Shown: positions 1-9,140 of the stretch, in pieces
How the letters are laid out: the number at the start of each line of letters is the position of its first letter
Numbering within the stretch: the stretch's first letter is position 1
Position numbers and translations under genes: made by a program
Assembly: GCA_052389755.1 (NCBI GenBank)
Contig: JBQTHP010000105.1
Location: forward strand, 1-40,428
DNA length: 40,428 nt
Reading direction: 5' to 3'
Source: JBQTHP01 sp052389755
GTDB lineage: Bacteria > Pseudomonadota > Gammaproteobacteria > Steroidobacterales > Steroidobacteraceae
The notes under the pieces: model-generated
Told to the model about the DNA's origin: nothing
Seen by the model: the letters and a program-made list of their open reading frames with translations, nothing else
Databases searched by the model: none

Positions 1-233
1 CAGACACAGATCCGCCCGCTGGAGGCAGCGGACGTTCTCCACGGTCAGCTCATCGAGGATCACGGAGCGAAGGCGGCATTCTCGCCGCCCTCTACAGGCG
101 CATCGGCATCACGACGTATTTGGCGCCTAGTTCATCGAGAAGAACGCGCTGTCGGTCGCCAATCCGGATGACCTGATGGCGCTTATCGGCTCTCGGGCGA
201 AACAATCGCCGCGTATCCCGTACAGATCGTCTC
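1..233 (+). pseudogene. Possible decayed gene remnant (unidentified)
   Basis: No intact gene is present. Reading the plus strand, protein-like stretches appear in successive frames: frame 1 near the start (LEAADVLHGQLIEDHG), frame 3 around 70-125 (ILAALYRRIGITTYL) and frame 2 from 131 to a stop at 239-241 (FIEKNALSVANPDDLMALIG). That pattern is what a gene broken by two small frameshifts would look like. The first stretch faintly resembles the N-terminus of Doc-type proteins, but the rest does not, so no family is assigned. It could equally be non-coding DNA. Confidence 0.2.
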
Positions 234-959
234 TCAGGTAACGGTAGTCGGCACCCGAAGCTCGGCGATCTTCGCTTCGATCCACTGCTGGGCTTCCGTA
301 TTCACATCGCGTGGATCGCGTCCGGCGGCCGCGATCGGCGGCCCGATCACGACGCGGATCGTGCCCGGTTTTTTTCGCAGCCCCCGCCTCGGCCAGTAGA
401 AGCCGGAGTCGTGGGCCACTGGGACGATCAGACGTCCTGCCCGCGCCGCGAGCAGCGCGCCGCTCACGCCGTACTTGCGCGTCTCGCCGGGCGGCATGCG
501 CGTGCCCTCTGGATAGACCATGACCCAGTTGCCTTCGGCGAGTCGCCGCGTGCCCTGCTCGAGAACCTGGCCGACGGCCGAATGTCCCGACTTGCGGTCG
601 ATCGCGATGGCATGCATCTGGCGGATGCCCCACCCCACGAACGGGATCAGCAGGAGCTCGCGCTTCAACACCCATACCTGCCGCGGAAACACCGCGACCA
701 TCGCGAAGGTCTCCCAGGAGGACGAGTGCTTCCAGAGTGCGACGTGCGCGCCTGCGGGAATGCGCTCCGCGCCTTCGACGCGGTAGTCGAGACGGCACGA
801 CCACCTGAGCACCGCGAGCAGCGTCCTCCCCCACACGCGGGCGAGCACGAAGCGGCGTGGGAACGGCAGGAACATACACGCGACGAAGAAGAAGATCCCG
901 TAGAAGAACGTCCAGAGAATGAAGAACGCCGTGAAGAACAGCGAGCCGGCGAATTGCAT
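234..959 (-). CDS. plsC: 1-acyl-sn-glycerol-3-phosphate acyltransferase (PlsC family)
   Basis: Inner-membrane acyltransferase that adds the second acyl chain to lysophosphatidic acid, giving phosphatidic acid for phospholipid synthesis. The 241-residue protein opens with a hydrophobic segment (about residues 8-30). Motif I is KHSSSWET near residues 77-84, an H-x4-E variant of the usual H-x4-D. The substrate-binding motif VYPEGTR lies near residue 148. It is the last gene of glyQ-glyS-plsC, 20 bases after glyS. In many Gammaproteobacteria gmhB sits between glyS and plsC; here it is absent. The family assignment is firm; acyl-donor preference cannot be read from the sequence. Confidence 0.93.
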   Translation of the reverse strand: MQFAGSLFFTAFFILWTFFYGIFFFVACMFLPFPRRFVLARVWGRTLLAVLRWSCRLDYRVEGAERIPAGAHVALWKHSSSWETFAMVAVFPRQVWVLKRELLLIPFVGWGIRQMHAIAIDRKSGHSAVGQVLEQGTRRLAEGNWVMVYPEGTRMPPGETRKYGVSGALLAARAGRLIVPVAHDSGFYWPRRGLRKKPGTIRVVIGPPIAAAGRDPRDVNTEAQQWIEAKIAELRVPTTVT

Positions 960-979
960 GGACAGGCTCCCGGACCGCG

Positions 980-3100
980 CTAGCCGGGCAGGCGCGACAG
1001 GTCGGCGATCCCGCCGAACAGCCGCTGCAGCTCCGAGAGCAGCGCGACCCGATTGCCACGTCGCTTCGGATCCGCATCCATGACCATGACGCCGTCGAAG
1101 AACGCATCGACCGTCGGCCGCAGCTGCGCGAGGCGCCCGAGCGCGCCCGCATACTCGCGCCGCTCGACCGCGCCGGCGACACTGTCGCGAACGCTGCGAA
1201 GCGCATCATGCAGCGCGATCTCGGCCGGCTCGCGCAACGCGGCCACTTCGATCGTCCCAGGGAGCGCGGCACCCGGCTCGGCGCTCTTGCGCAGGATGTT
1301 CGCGATGCGCTTGTTGGCGGCGGTGAGGCTGGCCGCCTCGGGCAACGCGAGAAAGCCGGCGAGCGCACGCAGCCGTGCGTCGAAATCGAGCGGCGCACGA
1401 GGGCGCGTCGCGAGCACCGCATCGAAACGCTCGGTGGTGACACCGAACTGCTCGGTGCTCTCGAGGTAGTAGGCGCGCAGCCGCTCCATGACGTAGTCGT
1501 AGACCTGAGCCTCGACGTCGGGCGCGTTCACCATCAGGTCCGGCGAGCGCTCCCGCACGAGTGCGACCGCGCGAGCGATGAGCTCCGACAGATCGAGGTC
1601 GAGCCGTTTCTCGATGATGATCCGCAGGATCCCGAGCGCGCCGCGCCTGAGGCCGAACGGATCTTTCGTGCCCGACGGCTTCTGGCCGATAGCGAAGATG
1701 CCGACGATCGTGTCGAGCCTGTCGGCGATCGCGAGCGCGGTGCCTGCGTCAGTGCGCGGTAACTCATCGCCCGCGAAACGCGGCAAGTACTGCTCGCGCA
1801 GCGCCTGAGCGACCTCGGCCGGTTCCTTGTCCGCTGCGGCGTAATAGCTGCCCATCGTGCCCTGCAGCTCGGGAAACTCGCCCACCATCGCGGACAGCAG
1901 ATCGCACTTCGCAAGCTCCGCCGCGCGCTGCGCGAGCGGGACGTCCGTACGCAACGCGCGCGCGATGTCCGCCGCGAGCGCGCGCACGCGATGCATTTTG
2001 TCGGCGAGCGAGCCGAGCTTTGCCTGGAAGGTGACTTTCGCGAGCGCTTCGATGCGCGAGCCGAGCGGCGCCTTGCGGTCCTGTTCCCAGAAGAACGCGG
2101 CATCCGCCAGGCGCGGCCGTACAACGCGCTCGTTGCCGGCGCGCACTTTCGCGGGATCCCGGCTCTCGATGTTGCTGACCGTGATGAACCACGCCGTGAG
2201 CGCTCCGCCCGCGCCTTCGACGGGGAAGTAGCGCTGGTGATCCTGCAAGGTCGAGATGAGCACTTCGCGGGGCAGCGCGAGGAAGCGCTCCTCGAATCGG
2301 CCGGCGATGGCCACGGGCCACTCGACGAGCGCAGTCACTTCGTCGAGCAGCGCATCGTCGTACAGGGCGCGGCCGCCTAGCGCCGCCGCGTGCGCATCGA
2401 CGTGCTCGCGCACGCGCGCGCGCCGCTCGGCGAAGTCCGCGAGCACGCGCCCGCGCCCTGCGAGCGCTTTCGCGTACGACGCAGGGGCGACGATCCTGAT
2501 CGGGTTCGGCGCATGAAAACGGTGGCCCCGTGTGGTGCTGCCGGCCGCGGTGTCGAGCACCGTCGCCGCGACGGTCTCCTTGCCGAACAGCATGATGAGC
2601 CAGTGCACGGGCCGCACGAACTCGGCGTCGCCCGCTCCCCATCGCATGCGTTTGGCGATCGGCAACTGATCGAGGGCGTTGCGCACGAGGTCGGGCAGCA
2701 GGCTCGCGGTCGATGCCCCCGGCTGCACGCCGATGTGCAGCAGGAACTCGCCCTTGCCCTCGGTGATGCGCTGGAGCGCCTCGACCCCAACGCCGACGCC
2801 CTCGGCGAAGGCGAGGGCTGCGCGGGTCGGGTTGCCACTCGCATCGAACGCCACGTTCACCGGCGGCCCGCGCTTGCGTAGCTCCCGCGCCGGCTGATGA
2901 GCCGCGACGCGTTTCACCAGCACCGCGAGTCGGCGAGGCGTTGCGAACGTGCGGAGCTCGCCGTGCGCGATCCCCGCGCGCGCCAACCCGGCACGAACGC
3001 CCTCGCCGAACGCGCGTTCGAGCTCGGTCAGCGTCTTCGGCGGCAACTCTTCCGTGCCGAGCTCGACCAGAAAATCCCGACGTTCGATCCGCGCCGTCAC
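980..3100 (-). CDS. glyS: Glycyl-tRNA synthetase beta subunit
   Basis: Beta subunit of the bacterial alpha2beta2 glycyl-tRNA synthetase, which recognises tRNA-Gly and supports charging by GlyQ in the cytoplasm. The 706-residue length is normal for the family. The N-terminus carries the hallmark ELGTEELPPK and the C-terminal third is the DALR-like anticodon-binding region. The start is GTG, overlapping the glyQ stop as GTGA, so the two subunits are translationally coupled, which suits stoichiometric assembly. plsC follows closely on the same strand. Confidence 0.97.
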   Translation of the reverse strand: MTARIERRDFLVELGTEELPPKTLTELERAFGEGVRAGLARAGIAHGELRTFATPRRLAVLVKRVAAHQPARELRKRGPPVNVAFDASGNPTRAALAFAEGVGVGVEALQRITEGKGEFLLHIGVQPGASTASLLPDLVRNALDQLPIAKRMRWGAGDAEFVRPVHWLIMLFGKETVAATVLDTAAGSTTRGHRFHAPNPIRIVAPASYAKALAGRGRVLADFAERRARVREHVDAHAAALGGRALYDDALLDEVTALVEWPVAIAGRFEERFLALPREVLISTLQDHQRYFPVEGAGGALTAWFITVSNIESRDPAKVRAGNERVVRPRLADAAFFWEQDRKAPLGSRIEALAKVTFQAKLGSLADKMHRVRALAADIARALRTDVPLAQRAAELAKCDLLSAMVGEFPELQGTMGSYYAAADKEPAEVAQALREQYLPRFAGDELPRTDAGTALAIADRLDTIVGIFAIGQKPSGTKDPFGLRRGALGILRIIIEKRLDLDLSELIARAVALVRERSPDLMVNAPDVEAQVYDYVMERLRAYYLESTEQFGVTTERFDAVLATRPRAPLDFDARLRALAGFLALPEAASLTAANKRIANILRKSAEPGAALPGTIEVAALREPAEIALHDALRSVRDSVAGAVERREYAGALGRLAQLRPTVDAFFDGVMVMDADPKRRGNRVALLSELQRLFGGIADLSRLPG

Positions 3101-4038
3101 GCCGCTGCGTCCGCATCCCTGGCGAGCGGAAAGCCGAGCGCTTCGCGACTCGCGTGATACGCCTGCGCGACGCCGCGAGCGAGGGCGCGCACCCGCAGGA
3201 TGAATCGCTGACGCTCGGTGACGGAAATCGCGCGGCGCGCATCGAGCAGGTTGAACGTGTGCGACGCCTTCAGTACCTGCTCGTATGCGGGCAGTGCGAG
3301 CTTCGCTTCGAGCAGCTCGTTGCAGGCCTTCTCGTGATCGTCGAAGTGACGAAACAGAACGGCCGTATCCGCGCGCTCGAAATCGTAGACGGATTGCTCG
3401 ACCTCGTTCTGATGGAACACGTCGCCGTAGGTCACGCGGCCGAGCGGTCCGTCGGTCCAGACGAGGTCGTACACGCTTTCGACGCCCTGCAGATACATCG
3501 CGAGCCGCTCGAGTCCGTAAGTGATCTCACCCGTGATCGGCCGGCAGTCGAGGCCGCCGACCTGCTGGAAGTACGTGAACTGCGTGATCTCCATGCCGTT
3601 CAGCCACACCTCCCATCCGAGGCCCCAGGCACCGAGCGTCGGTGATTCCCAGTCGTCCTCGACGAACCGGATGTCGTGCACGAGAGGATCGAAGCCGAGC
3701 GCGCGCAGAGATCCGAGATAGCGCTCCACGATGTCGAGCGGCGACGGCTTGATGACCACCTGAAACTGGTAGTAGTGCTGCAGGCGAAACGGATTCTCGC
3801 CGTAGCGGCCGTCCGCGGGCCGGCGCGAAGGCTGAACGTACGCGGCGCTCCAGGGCTCGGGTCCGATCGACCGCAGAAACGTCGCGGTGTGAAACGTTCC
3901 CGCGCCCATCTCCATGTCGTAGGGCTGCAGGATCACGCAGCCCTGTGCGGACCAGTAGCGCTGCAGCGCGAAGATCAGATCCTGGAACGTACGCGGTGCG
4001 GCGCCGATTCTGTGAGCTGTCATTGCCGGCGGGCCCAT
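3097..4038 (-). CDS. glyQ: Glycyl-tRNA synthetase alpha subunit
   Basis: Catalytic class II aminoacyl-tRNA synthetase subunit that forms glycyl-adenylate and charges tRNA-Gly together with GlyS. The signature TFQDLIFALQRYW, followed by a QGC and a PYDMEMGAGTFHP-like stretch, is at the N-terminus. The first ATG (4038) gives 313 residues. A second in-frame ATG at 4023 (MTAHRIG) gives 308 and fits the usual short N-terminus. A TATACT hexamer at 4051-4056 lies just 12 bases before the first ATG. First gene of glyQ-glyS-plsC. Confidence 0.97.
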   Translation of the reverse strand: MGPPAMTAHRIGAAPRTFQDLIFALQRYWSAQGCVILQPYDMEMGAGTFHTATFLRSIGPEPWSAAYVQPSRRPADGRYGENPFRLQHYYQFQVVIKPSPLDIVERYLGSLRALGFDPLVHDIRFVEDDWESPTLGAWGLGWEVWLNGMEITQFTYFQQVGGLDCRPITGEITYGLERLAMYLQGVESVYDLVWTDGPLGRVTYGDVFHQNEVEQSVYDFERADTAVLFRHFDDHEKACNELLEAKLALPAYEQVLKASHTFNLLDARRAISVTERQRFILRVRALARGVAQAYHASREALGFPLARDADAAA

Positions 4039-4050
4039 GAAGAGCGCGCG

Positions 4051-4056
4051 AGTATA
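4051..4056 (-). promoter_or_regulatory. Predicted -10 box of the glyQSplsC operon
   Basis: On the minus strand this reads TATACT, 12 bases upstream of the first glyQ ATG. A normal transcription start about 7 bases downstream would leave a leader of only about 5-6 bases before that ATG, or about 21 bases before the second one. No convincing -35 hexamer is seen; the expected position falls in the GGCTGAC array at 4070-4090. Confidence 0.45.
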
Positions 4057-4069
4057 CCCGCAGGTTTCC

Positions 4070-4090
4070 GGCTGACGACTGACGGCTGAC
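4070..4090. repeat. Heptad array, three GGCTGAC-type units
   Basis: Three adjacent 7-bp units: GGCTGAC, GACTGAC, GGCTGAC. The unit is the same word, in the same or reverse-complement orientation, as in the arrays at the 3' ends of ntrC (8988-9009) and tatC (31674-31705). It sits upstream of glyQ at the left edge of the glyQ-glnA divergent region. Confidence 0.7.
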
Positions 4091-4115
4091 GGCGGCAGAT
4101 GGGAGCCGCGGGCGC

Positions 4116-4132
4116 TGCACCATCACGAAGCA
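4116..4132 (+). promoter_or_regulatory. Weak NtrC-like site upstream of glnA
   Basis: Reads TGCACCATCACGAAGCA. The spacing matches the NtrC dyad (GCA, nine bases, TGC) with a mismatch in the right half (AGC). Centred about 50 bp upstream of the better site at 4167-4182, near five helical turns. This is a motif match only. Confidence 0.35.
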
Positions 4133-4166
4133 TCGCTTGTCCCCGGCCACGATTTCGGCTCGCCAT

Positions 4167-4182
4167 TGCATTATTTCAGTGC
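4167..4182 (+). promoter_or_regulatory. Predicted NtrC enhancer site upstream of glnA
   Basis: Reads TGCATTATTTCAGTGC: GCA and TGC half-sites separated by nine bases, as in enterobacterial glnA enhancers. It lies about 100 bp upstream of the sigma-54 promoter at 4267-4282, a usual distance for an NtrC enhancer. ntrBC lies just downstream of glnA, which supports the assignment. Confidence 0.5.
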
Positions 4183-4266
4183 GAAGCGACCACGAGCTGC
4201 CCTACAGTAGTGCACGCCTTGGCACGGCGCTAACGCTAAATCCTTGATTGGCGGGCATTCAAGGCA

Positions 4267-4282
4267 TGGCACATGGGCTGCA
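4267..4282 (+). promoter_or_regulatory. Sigma-54 promoter of glnA
   Basis: Reads TGGCACATGGGCTGCA, matching the -24/-12 consensus TGGCACG-N4-TTGCA at all but two positions, with correct 10-bp GG-to-GC spacing. Transcription would begin near 4294, about 62 bases before the glnA ATG. NtrC-like sites lie about 100-150 bp upstream. This predicts nitrogen-limitation control of glnA by NtrBC and RpoN. The rest of 4091-4350 shows no gene. Confidence 0.75.
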
Positions 4283-4355
4283 ATGACGAGGTACCCCCGC
4301 CGCGCCACCCGCTATGCACGAGCGCGCGGCGCACCGTTTTCATTCCGGAGGGCAT

Positions 4356-5765
4356 ATGACACCCGGTGACGTTCTGAAGCTGATCAGGGAAAAAGAAGTC
4401 CGGTTCGCGGACCTGCGGTTCACCGACACGCGCGGCAAGGAGCAGCACGTGACGATTCCCGCGAAGCTCGTGGACGAGGATCTGTTCCGCGACGGCAAGA
4501 TGTTCGACGGCTCGTCGATCGCCGGCTGGAAGGGCATCAACGAGTCGGACATGATCCTGATGCCCGACGCGAACACGACGGTCATCGATCCGTTCTTCGA
4601 AGAGACCACCGTCAACATCCGCTGCGACGTCATCGAGCCCACGACCATGCAGGGCTACGAGCGCGACCCGCGCTCGCTCGGGAAGCGCGCCGAGGCCTAC
4701 CTCAGGTCCACCGGCATTGCCGAGGGCGCGCTCTTCGGACCCGAGAACGAATTCTTCATCTTCGACAGCGTGCGCAGCGGCACGAGCGTCAACGGCTGCT
4801 TCTACGAGATCGACTCGGCGCAGGGCGCCTGGAATTTCGGCAAGGACTATCCGGAAGGAAACAAGGGACACCGGCCGGGCCTCAAGGGTGGCTACTTCCC
4901 CGTGCCACCGGTCGATGCGTTTCAGGACATCCGCTCCGCGATGTGCCAGGCGATGGAGGAGATGGGCCTCAAGGTCGAGGTGCACCACCACGAGGTGGCA
5001 ACCGGCGGCCAGGCGGAGATCGGCGTCAGCGCCGGCGGTCTCGTGAGGAAGGCCGACGAGGTGCAGATTCTCAAGTACTGCATTCACAACGTCGCCGCCG
5101 GCTACGGCAAGACCGCGACGTTCATGCCGAAGCCGCTCGTCGGCGACAACGGCAACGGCATGCACGTGCACCAGTCGCTGCAGAAAGAGGGCAAGGCGCT
5201 GTTCGCCGGCGACAAGTACGGCGGGCTCTCCGATCTCGCCTTGTACTACATCGGCGGCATCATCAAGCACGCCAAGGCGCTGAACGCGATCACGAATCCA
5301 GGCACGAACAGCTACAAACGCCTCGTGCCGGGATTCGAGGCGCCGACGCTGCTCGCGTACTCGGCGCGCAATCGCTCCGCCTCGATCCGCATTCCCTGGG
5401 TGTCGAATCCGAAGGCGCGGCGCATCGAAGTGCGCTTCCCGGATTCGTGCGCGAATCCGTACTTCGCCTTCGCGGCGATGATGATGGCCGGGCTCGACGG
5501 CATCCAGAGCAAGATCCATCCGGGCGATCCGGCCGACAAGGATCTCTACGATCTCGAGCCGGAGGAGGCGAAGCACATCCCGACGGTGTGCCACTCGCTC
5601 GACATGGCGCTCGAGCATCTCGACAAGGACCGCGAGTTTCTCACGCGCGGCGGCGTGTTCACGAACGATGTGATCGACGCCTACATGGGACTGAAGCAGC
5701 AGGAGATCACGCGCTTCCGCATGTCGACGCATCCGATCGAGCTGGAGATGTACTACTCCTGCTAA
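4356..5765 (+). CDS. glnA: Glutamine synthetase, type I
   Basis: Cytoplasmic dodecameric enzyme that joins ammonia and glutamate to glutamine using ATP, the main entry of nitrogen at low ammonium. The start ATG at 4356 follows a GGAGGG ribosome-binding site at 4347-4352; it gives 469 residues, the standard GSI length. Visible motifs are FDGSSIAGWKGI (residues about 50-61), the GPENEFF active-site strand, the NGNGMHVHQS histidine loop, the NPGTNSYKRLVPGFEAP ATP region, and a DLYDLEPEE segment near residue 395 with the tyrosine expected to be adenylylated (GSI-beta). A sigma-54 promoter precedes it. An inverted-repeat element starts at the base after its stop codon. Confidence 0.98.
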   Translation: MTPGDVLKLIREKEVRFADLRFTDTRGKEQHVTIPAKLVDEDLFRDGKMFDGSSIAGWKGINESDMILMPDANTTVIDPFFEETTVNIRCDVIEPTTMQGYERDPRSLGKRAEAYLRSTGIAEGALFGPENEFFIFDSVRSGTSVNGCFYEIDSAQGAWNFGKDYPEGNKGHRPGLKGGYFPVPPVDAFQDIRSAMCQAMEEMGLKVEVHHHEVATGGQAEIGVSAGGLVRKADEVQILKYCIHNVAAGYGKTATFMPKPLVGDNGNGMHVHQSLQKEGKALFAGDKYGGLSDLALYYIGGIIKHAKALNAITNPGTNSYKRLVPGFEAPTLLAYSARNRSASIRIPWVSNPKARRIEVRFPDSCANPYFAFAAMMMAGLDGIQSKIHPGDPADKDLYDLEPEEAKHIPTVCHSLDMALEHLDKDREFLTRGGVFTNDVIDAYMGLKQQEITRFRMSTHPIELEMYYSC

Positions 5766-5824
5766 CCCCTCACCCATCCCTCTCCCCGCGGAGCGGGGAG
5801 AGGGTGCCGAAGGCGGGTGAGGGG
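5766..5824. repeat. Palindromic intergenic element, copy 1
   Basis: About 59 bp with nested inverted repeats: outer CCCCTCACCC/GGGTGAGGGG and inner CCCTCTCCCCGC/GCGGGGAGAGGG. It begins at the base after the glnA stop. A second copy in opposite orientation lies at 6415-6473, so the pair flanks the DUF4124 gene. This is a REP-like family of the type common in GC-rich Proteobacteria. Confidence 0.85.
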
Positions 5825-5837
5825 TCGGGGGTTTTTT
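5800..5837 (+). terminator. Terminator-like end of glnA
   Basis: The hairpin of the palindromic element is followed after a short G-rich stretch by six T's at 5832-5837. Hairpin plus T-run suggests intrinsic termination of the glnA transcript. The 7-base gap between stem and T-run is longer than usual. The T-run also overlaps a -35-like sequence for the next gene. Confidence 0.45.
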
Positions 5838-5864
5838 GTTTCGACGGAGTGGTGCGGCTATGCT
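5836..5864 (+). promoter_or_regulatory. Predicted promoter of the DUF4124 gene
   Basis: TTGTTT at 5836-5841 and TATGCT at 5859-5864 are separated by 17 bp. The ATG at 5873 comes eight bases after the -10 box, so the transcript would begin at or next to the start codon. The -35 overlaps the T-run of the glnA terminator-like hairpin. Confidence 0.4.
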
Positions 5865-5872
5865 CGACTCCC

Positions 5873-6412
5873 ATGCGGCGAACGTTCCTTACCTTAATGC
5901 TGTGTGCGTCGGCGGCAGCCGGCGCGACGACGGTCTACAAGTGGGTGGACGCCCAGGGTGTAACCCATTACAGCGATCAGCCGTATCCCGGCGCCGTGAA
6001 GCTGGAAGTAGGCTCGATTCAGACCTATTCAGGAAGGCGGACGAGCACCGCCGCGTCGAGATCTGCTCCCGCCGCCGATGCAAACGCGCCGCCCTACGCG
6101 GTGTGCGAGCTCTACAAACCGTCGAGCGAAGAAGTGTTCTTCAACACGCAGACGGTCACCGCGAAGCTGCGCGTGCAGCCTGCGTTGCGCGCGGGCGATC
6201 AGCTGTTCCTAGCGCTCGACGGCCGGCGTCTGCCCGATCAGCCGTCCGGCACGGAAGTCACGATCACGCCGGTGTTCCGCGGCACGCACACGCTTATGCT
6301 CGTCGTCGAGGATCGGCGCGGCACGACCGTGTGCCAGTCCGATCCGGTCACGTTCCACATTCGCCAGCCCTCCGCGCAGGCTCCGAACCCGGCGAACCGT
6401 CCGCGGTTCTAG
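5873..6412 (+). CDS. Secreted DUF4124 domain protein
   Basis: A 179-residue predicted periplasmic protein of unknown function. The signal peptide MRRTFLTLMLCASAAAGA is followed by a DUF4124 domain (TTVYKWVDAQGVTHYSDQPYPGA), a domain of unknown role usually next to a signal peptide. Residues about 75-165 form a second beta-rich region with two cysteines (AVCELY and TTVCQS) that could form a disulfide. It lies between glnA and ntrB, a common arrangement in Gammaproteobacteria, but there is no evidence for a nitrogen role. The ATG at 5873 is chosen because it gives a complete signal peptide. Palindromic elements flank it on both sides. Confidence 0.85.
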   Translation: MRRTFLTLMLCASAAAGATTVYKWVDAQGVTHYSDQPYPGAVKLEVGSIQTYSGRRTSTAASRSAPAADANAPPYAVCELYKPSSEEVFFNTQTVTAKLRVQPALRAGDQLFLALDGRRLPDQPSGTEVTITPVFRGTHTLMLVVEDRRGTTVCQSDPVTFHIRQPSAQAPNPANRPRF

Positions 6413-6414
6413 GA

Positions 6415-6473
6415 CCCCTCACCCGCCTTCGGCACCCTCTCCTCGCTTTGCGGGGAGAGGGAAGGGTGAGGGG
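6415..6473. repeat. Palindromic intergenic element, copy 2 (inverted)
   Basis: Opposite-orientation copy of the element at 5766-5824. It keeps the CCCCTCACCC/GGGTGAGGGG ends and the CCTCTCC-CGGGGAGAGG stem with a few changes. It fills the whole gap between the DUF4124 stop (6412) and the ntrB start (6476). Its terminal GAGGGG is the only purine-rich, Shine-Dalgarno-like sequence in front of ntrB. Confidence 0.85.
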
Positions 6474-6475
6474 TG

Positions 6476-7578
6476 ATGGGGTGGGTCGTGGCGATTGAGC
6501 GCCTCGTGCCGTCGGCGCTCTCGCATTTCGATCCCGCCGAGCTGCTCGACGCGCTCGCGACCGGCATCGTCATGCTCGATGCGCACCTCTGCGCGACGTA
6601 CGCGAACGTCGCGGCGCAGGATCTGCTCGCGTTCAGCCTCAACAAGGCGCGAGGCCGCCCGTTCACGGATTTCCTCCAGGAACCGAACGGCCTCGGGGCG
6701 ATCCTCAGACGCGCGATCGAGACGGGCGAAAGCTTCGCGGATCGCGAGCTCGCCGTGAAACCGATGGGCGCGCCGCGCGAGACGCGCGTGCTCGACGTGA
6801 CGATCACGCCGCTCGAGGGTCAGGTGACGGGCACGCACCTCCTGCTCGAGCTCGCGGACGCCACGCAGCGGCAGCGCATCTATCGCGAGAACGATCTGCT
6901 CGCGCGGCTCGACGGCAGCCGCCTCATGGTTAGGCAGCTCGCCCACGAGATCAAGAATCCCCTCGGAGGGCTGCGCGGTGCCGCGCAGCTGCTCGAGCGG
7001 GAGCTCGCCGATGCGAGCCTCAGGGAGTACACGAGCGTGATCATCGGCGAGGCCGACCGGCTCACCGCGCTCGTCGATTCGATGTCCGGGCCGAGCAGGC
7101 CACCGCAGAAATCCTCGGTGAACGTTCACGAGCTGTGCGAGCACGTGTATCACCTGCTGCGCGGCGAGGCGCGCGCGACGGTGCTGATCGAGCGCGACTA
7201 CGATCCGAGCCTGCCGAGCGCCGCCCTCGACCGTCACCAGATCATCCAGGCGCTGCTCAACGTCGCACGCAACGCGCTGCAGGCCGTGGGTGATCGCGGG
7301 CGCATCACGCTGCGAACCCGGGCGCTTTCGAACGTGAGCATCGGCTCGGTTCGTCACCGGCTCGTCGCGAGCATCCAGGTCGAGGACAACGGGCCCGGCG
7401 TGCCGGACGAGCTTCGCTCGAGCATCTTCTATCCGCTCGTGACCGGGCGGTCGAACGGAACGGGCCTGGGTCTTGCGGTCGCGCAGGATCTCGTCACAAG
7501 GCACGGCGGCATCGTCGAGTTCGAGAGCGAGCCGGCCCGTACTCTCTTCACGTTGCTGCTGCCCCTCGAGGATCCCTC

Positions 7579-7582
<4 letters not shown>
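6476..7582 (+). CDS. ntrB: Nitrogen regulation sensor kinase NtrB (GlnL)
   Basis: Cytoplasmic histidine kinase that phosphorylates NtrC under nitrogen limitation, normally controlled by PII. It is 368 residues with no membrane segment. It has an N-terminal PAS domain (about 15-125), the phospho-acceptor H box RQLAHEIKNPLGGLRGA near residue 150, N box NVARNALQAVG, and G boxes DNGPGVP and GTGLGLAVAQD. The ATG at 6476 is preceded in frame by GTG at 6473; other GTG codons at 6488 and 6506 are possible starts. It overlaps ntrC by ATGA at 7579. Confidence 0.95.
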
Positions 7583-8983
<1,401 letters not shown>

Positions 8984-9009
<26 letters not shown>

Positions 9010-9089
9010 AAGCGAAGAGGGTCGCTGCGACGTTAAACGGAGCGATCCTCTCCTGCCGTCTACGCCGTCTGGGCCGTGAGGCGTCTGAG
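8984..9089. repeat. Inverted-arm repeat element at ntrC 3' end
   Basis: Left arm GGCTGAC, GGCTCAGAC, GGCTGA (8988-9009) encodes the ntrC C-terminus and its stop codon. Right arm GCCGTCTAC, GCCGTCTGG, GCCGTGAGG (9055-9082) is its inverted counterpart. A core of about 45 bp has its own stem (GAAGAGGGTCGC against GCGATCCTCTC). The whole can fold into one long hairpin and may limit read-through from ntrC. The left arm shares 23 identical bases with the tatC 3' end. Confidence 0.75.
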
Positions 9090-9096
9090 TCCTCCG

Positions 9097-9102
9097 TATA
9101 AT
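9097..9102 (+). promoter_or_regulatory. Predicted -10 box for the mscS-like gene
   Basis: A perfect TATAAT, 38 bases before the GTG start at 9141 and eight bases after the right arm of the upstream repeat element. No clear -35 hexamer is visible at the expected distance. Confidence 0.45.
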
Positions 9103-9140
9103 CCGCCGCTTTCCGCATTCCCCGGGAAAGCGCCGCGAAC

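Noticed and set aside
959..980. A hidden gmhB between glyS and plsC
   Set aside because: Only about 20 bases separate the two genes, so no gene can fit.
4236..5777. 513-codon minus-strand reading frame opposite glnA
   Set aside because: Antisense shadow of a gene with strong homology; composition is His/Arg/Val-rich without any domain. High GC gives long antisense frames throughout this window.
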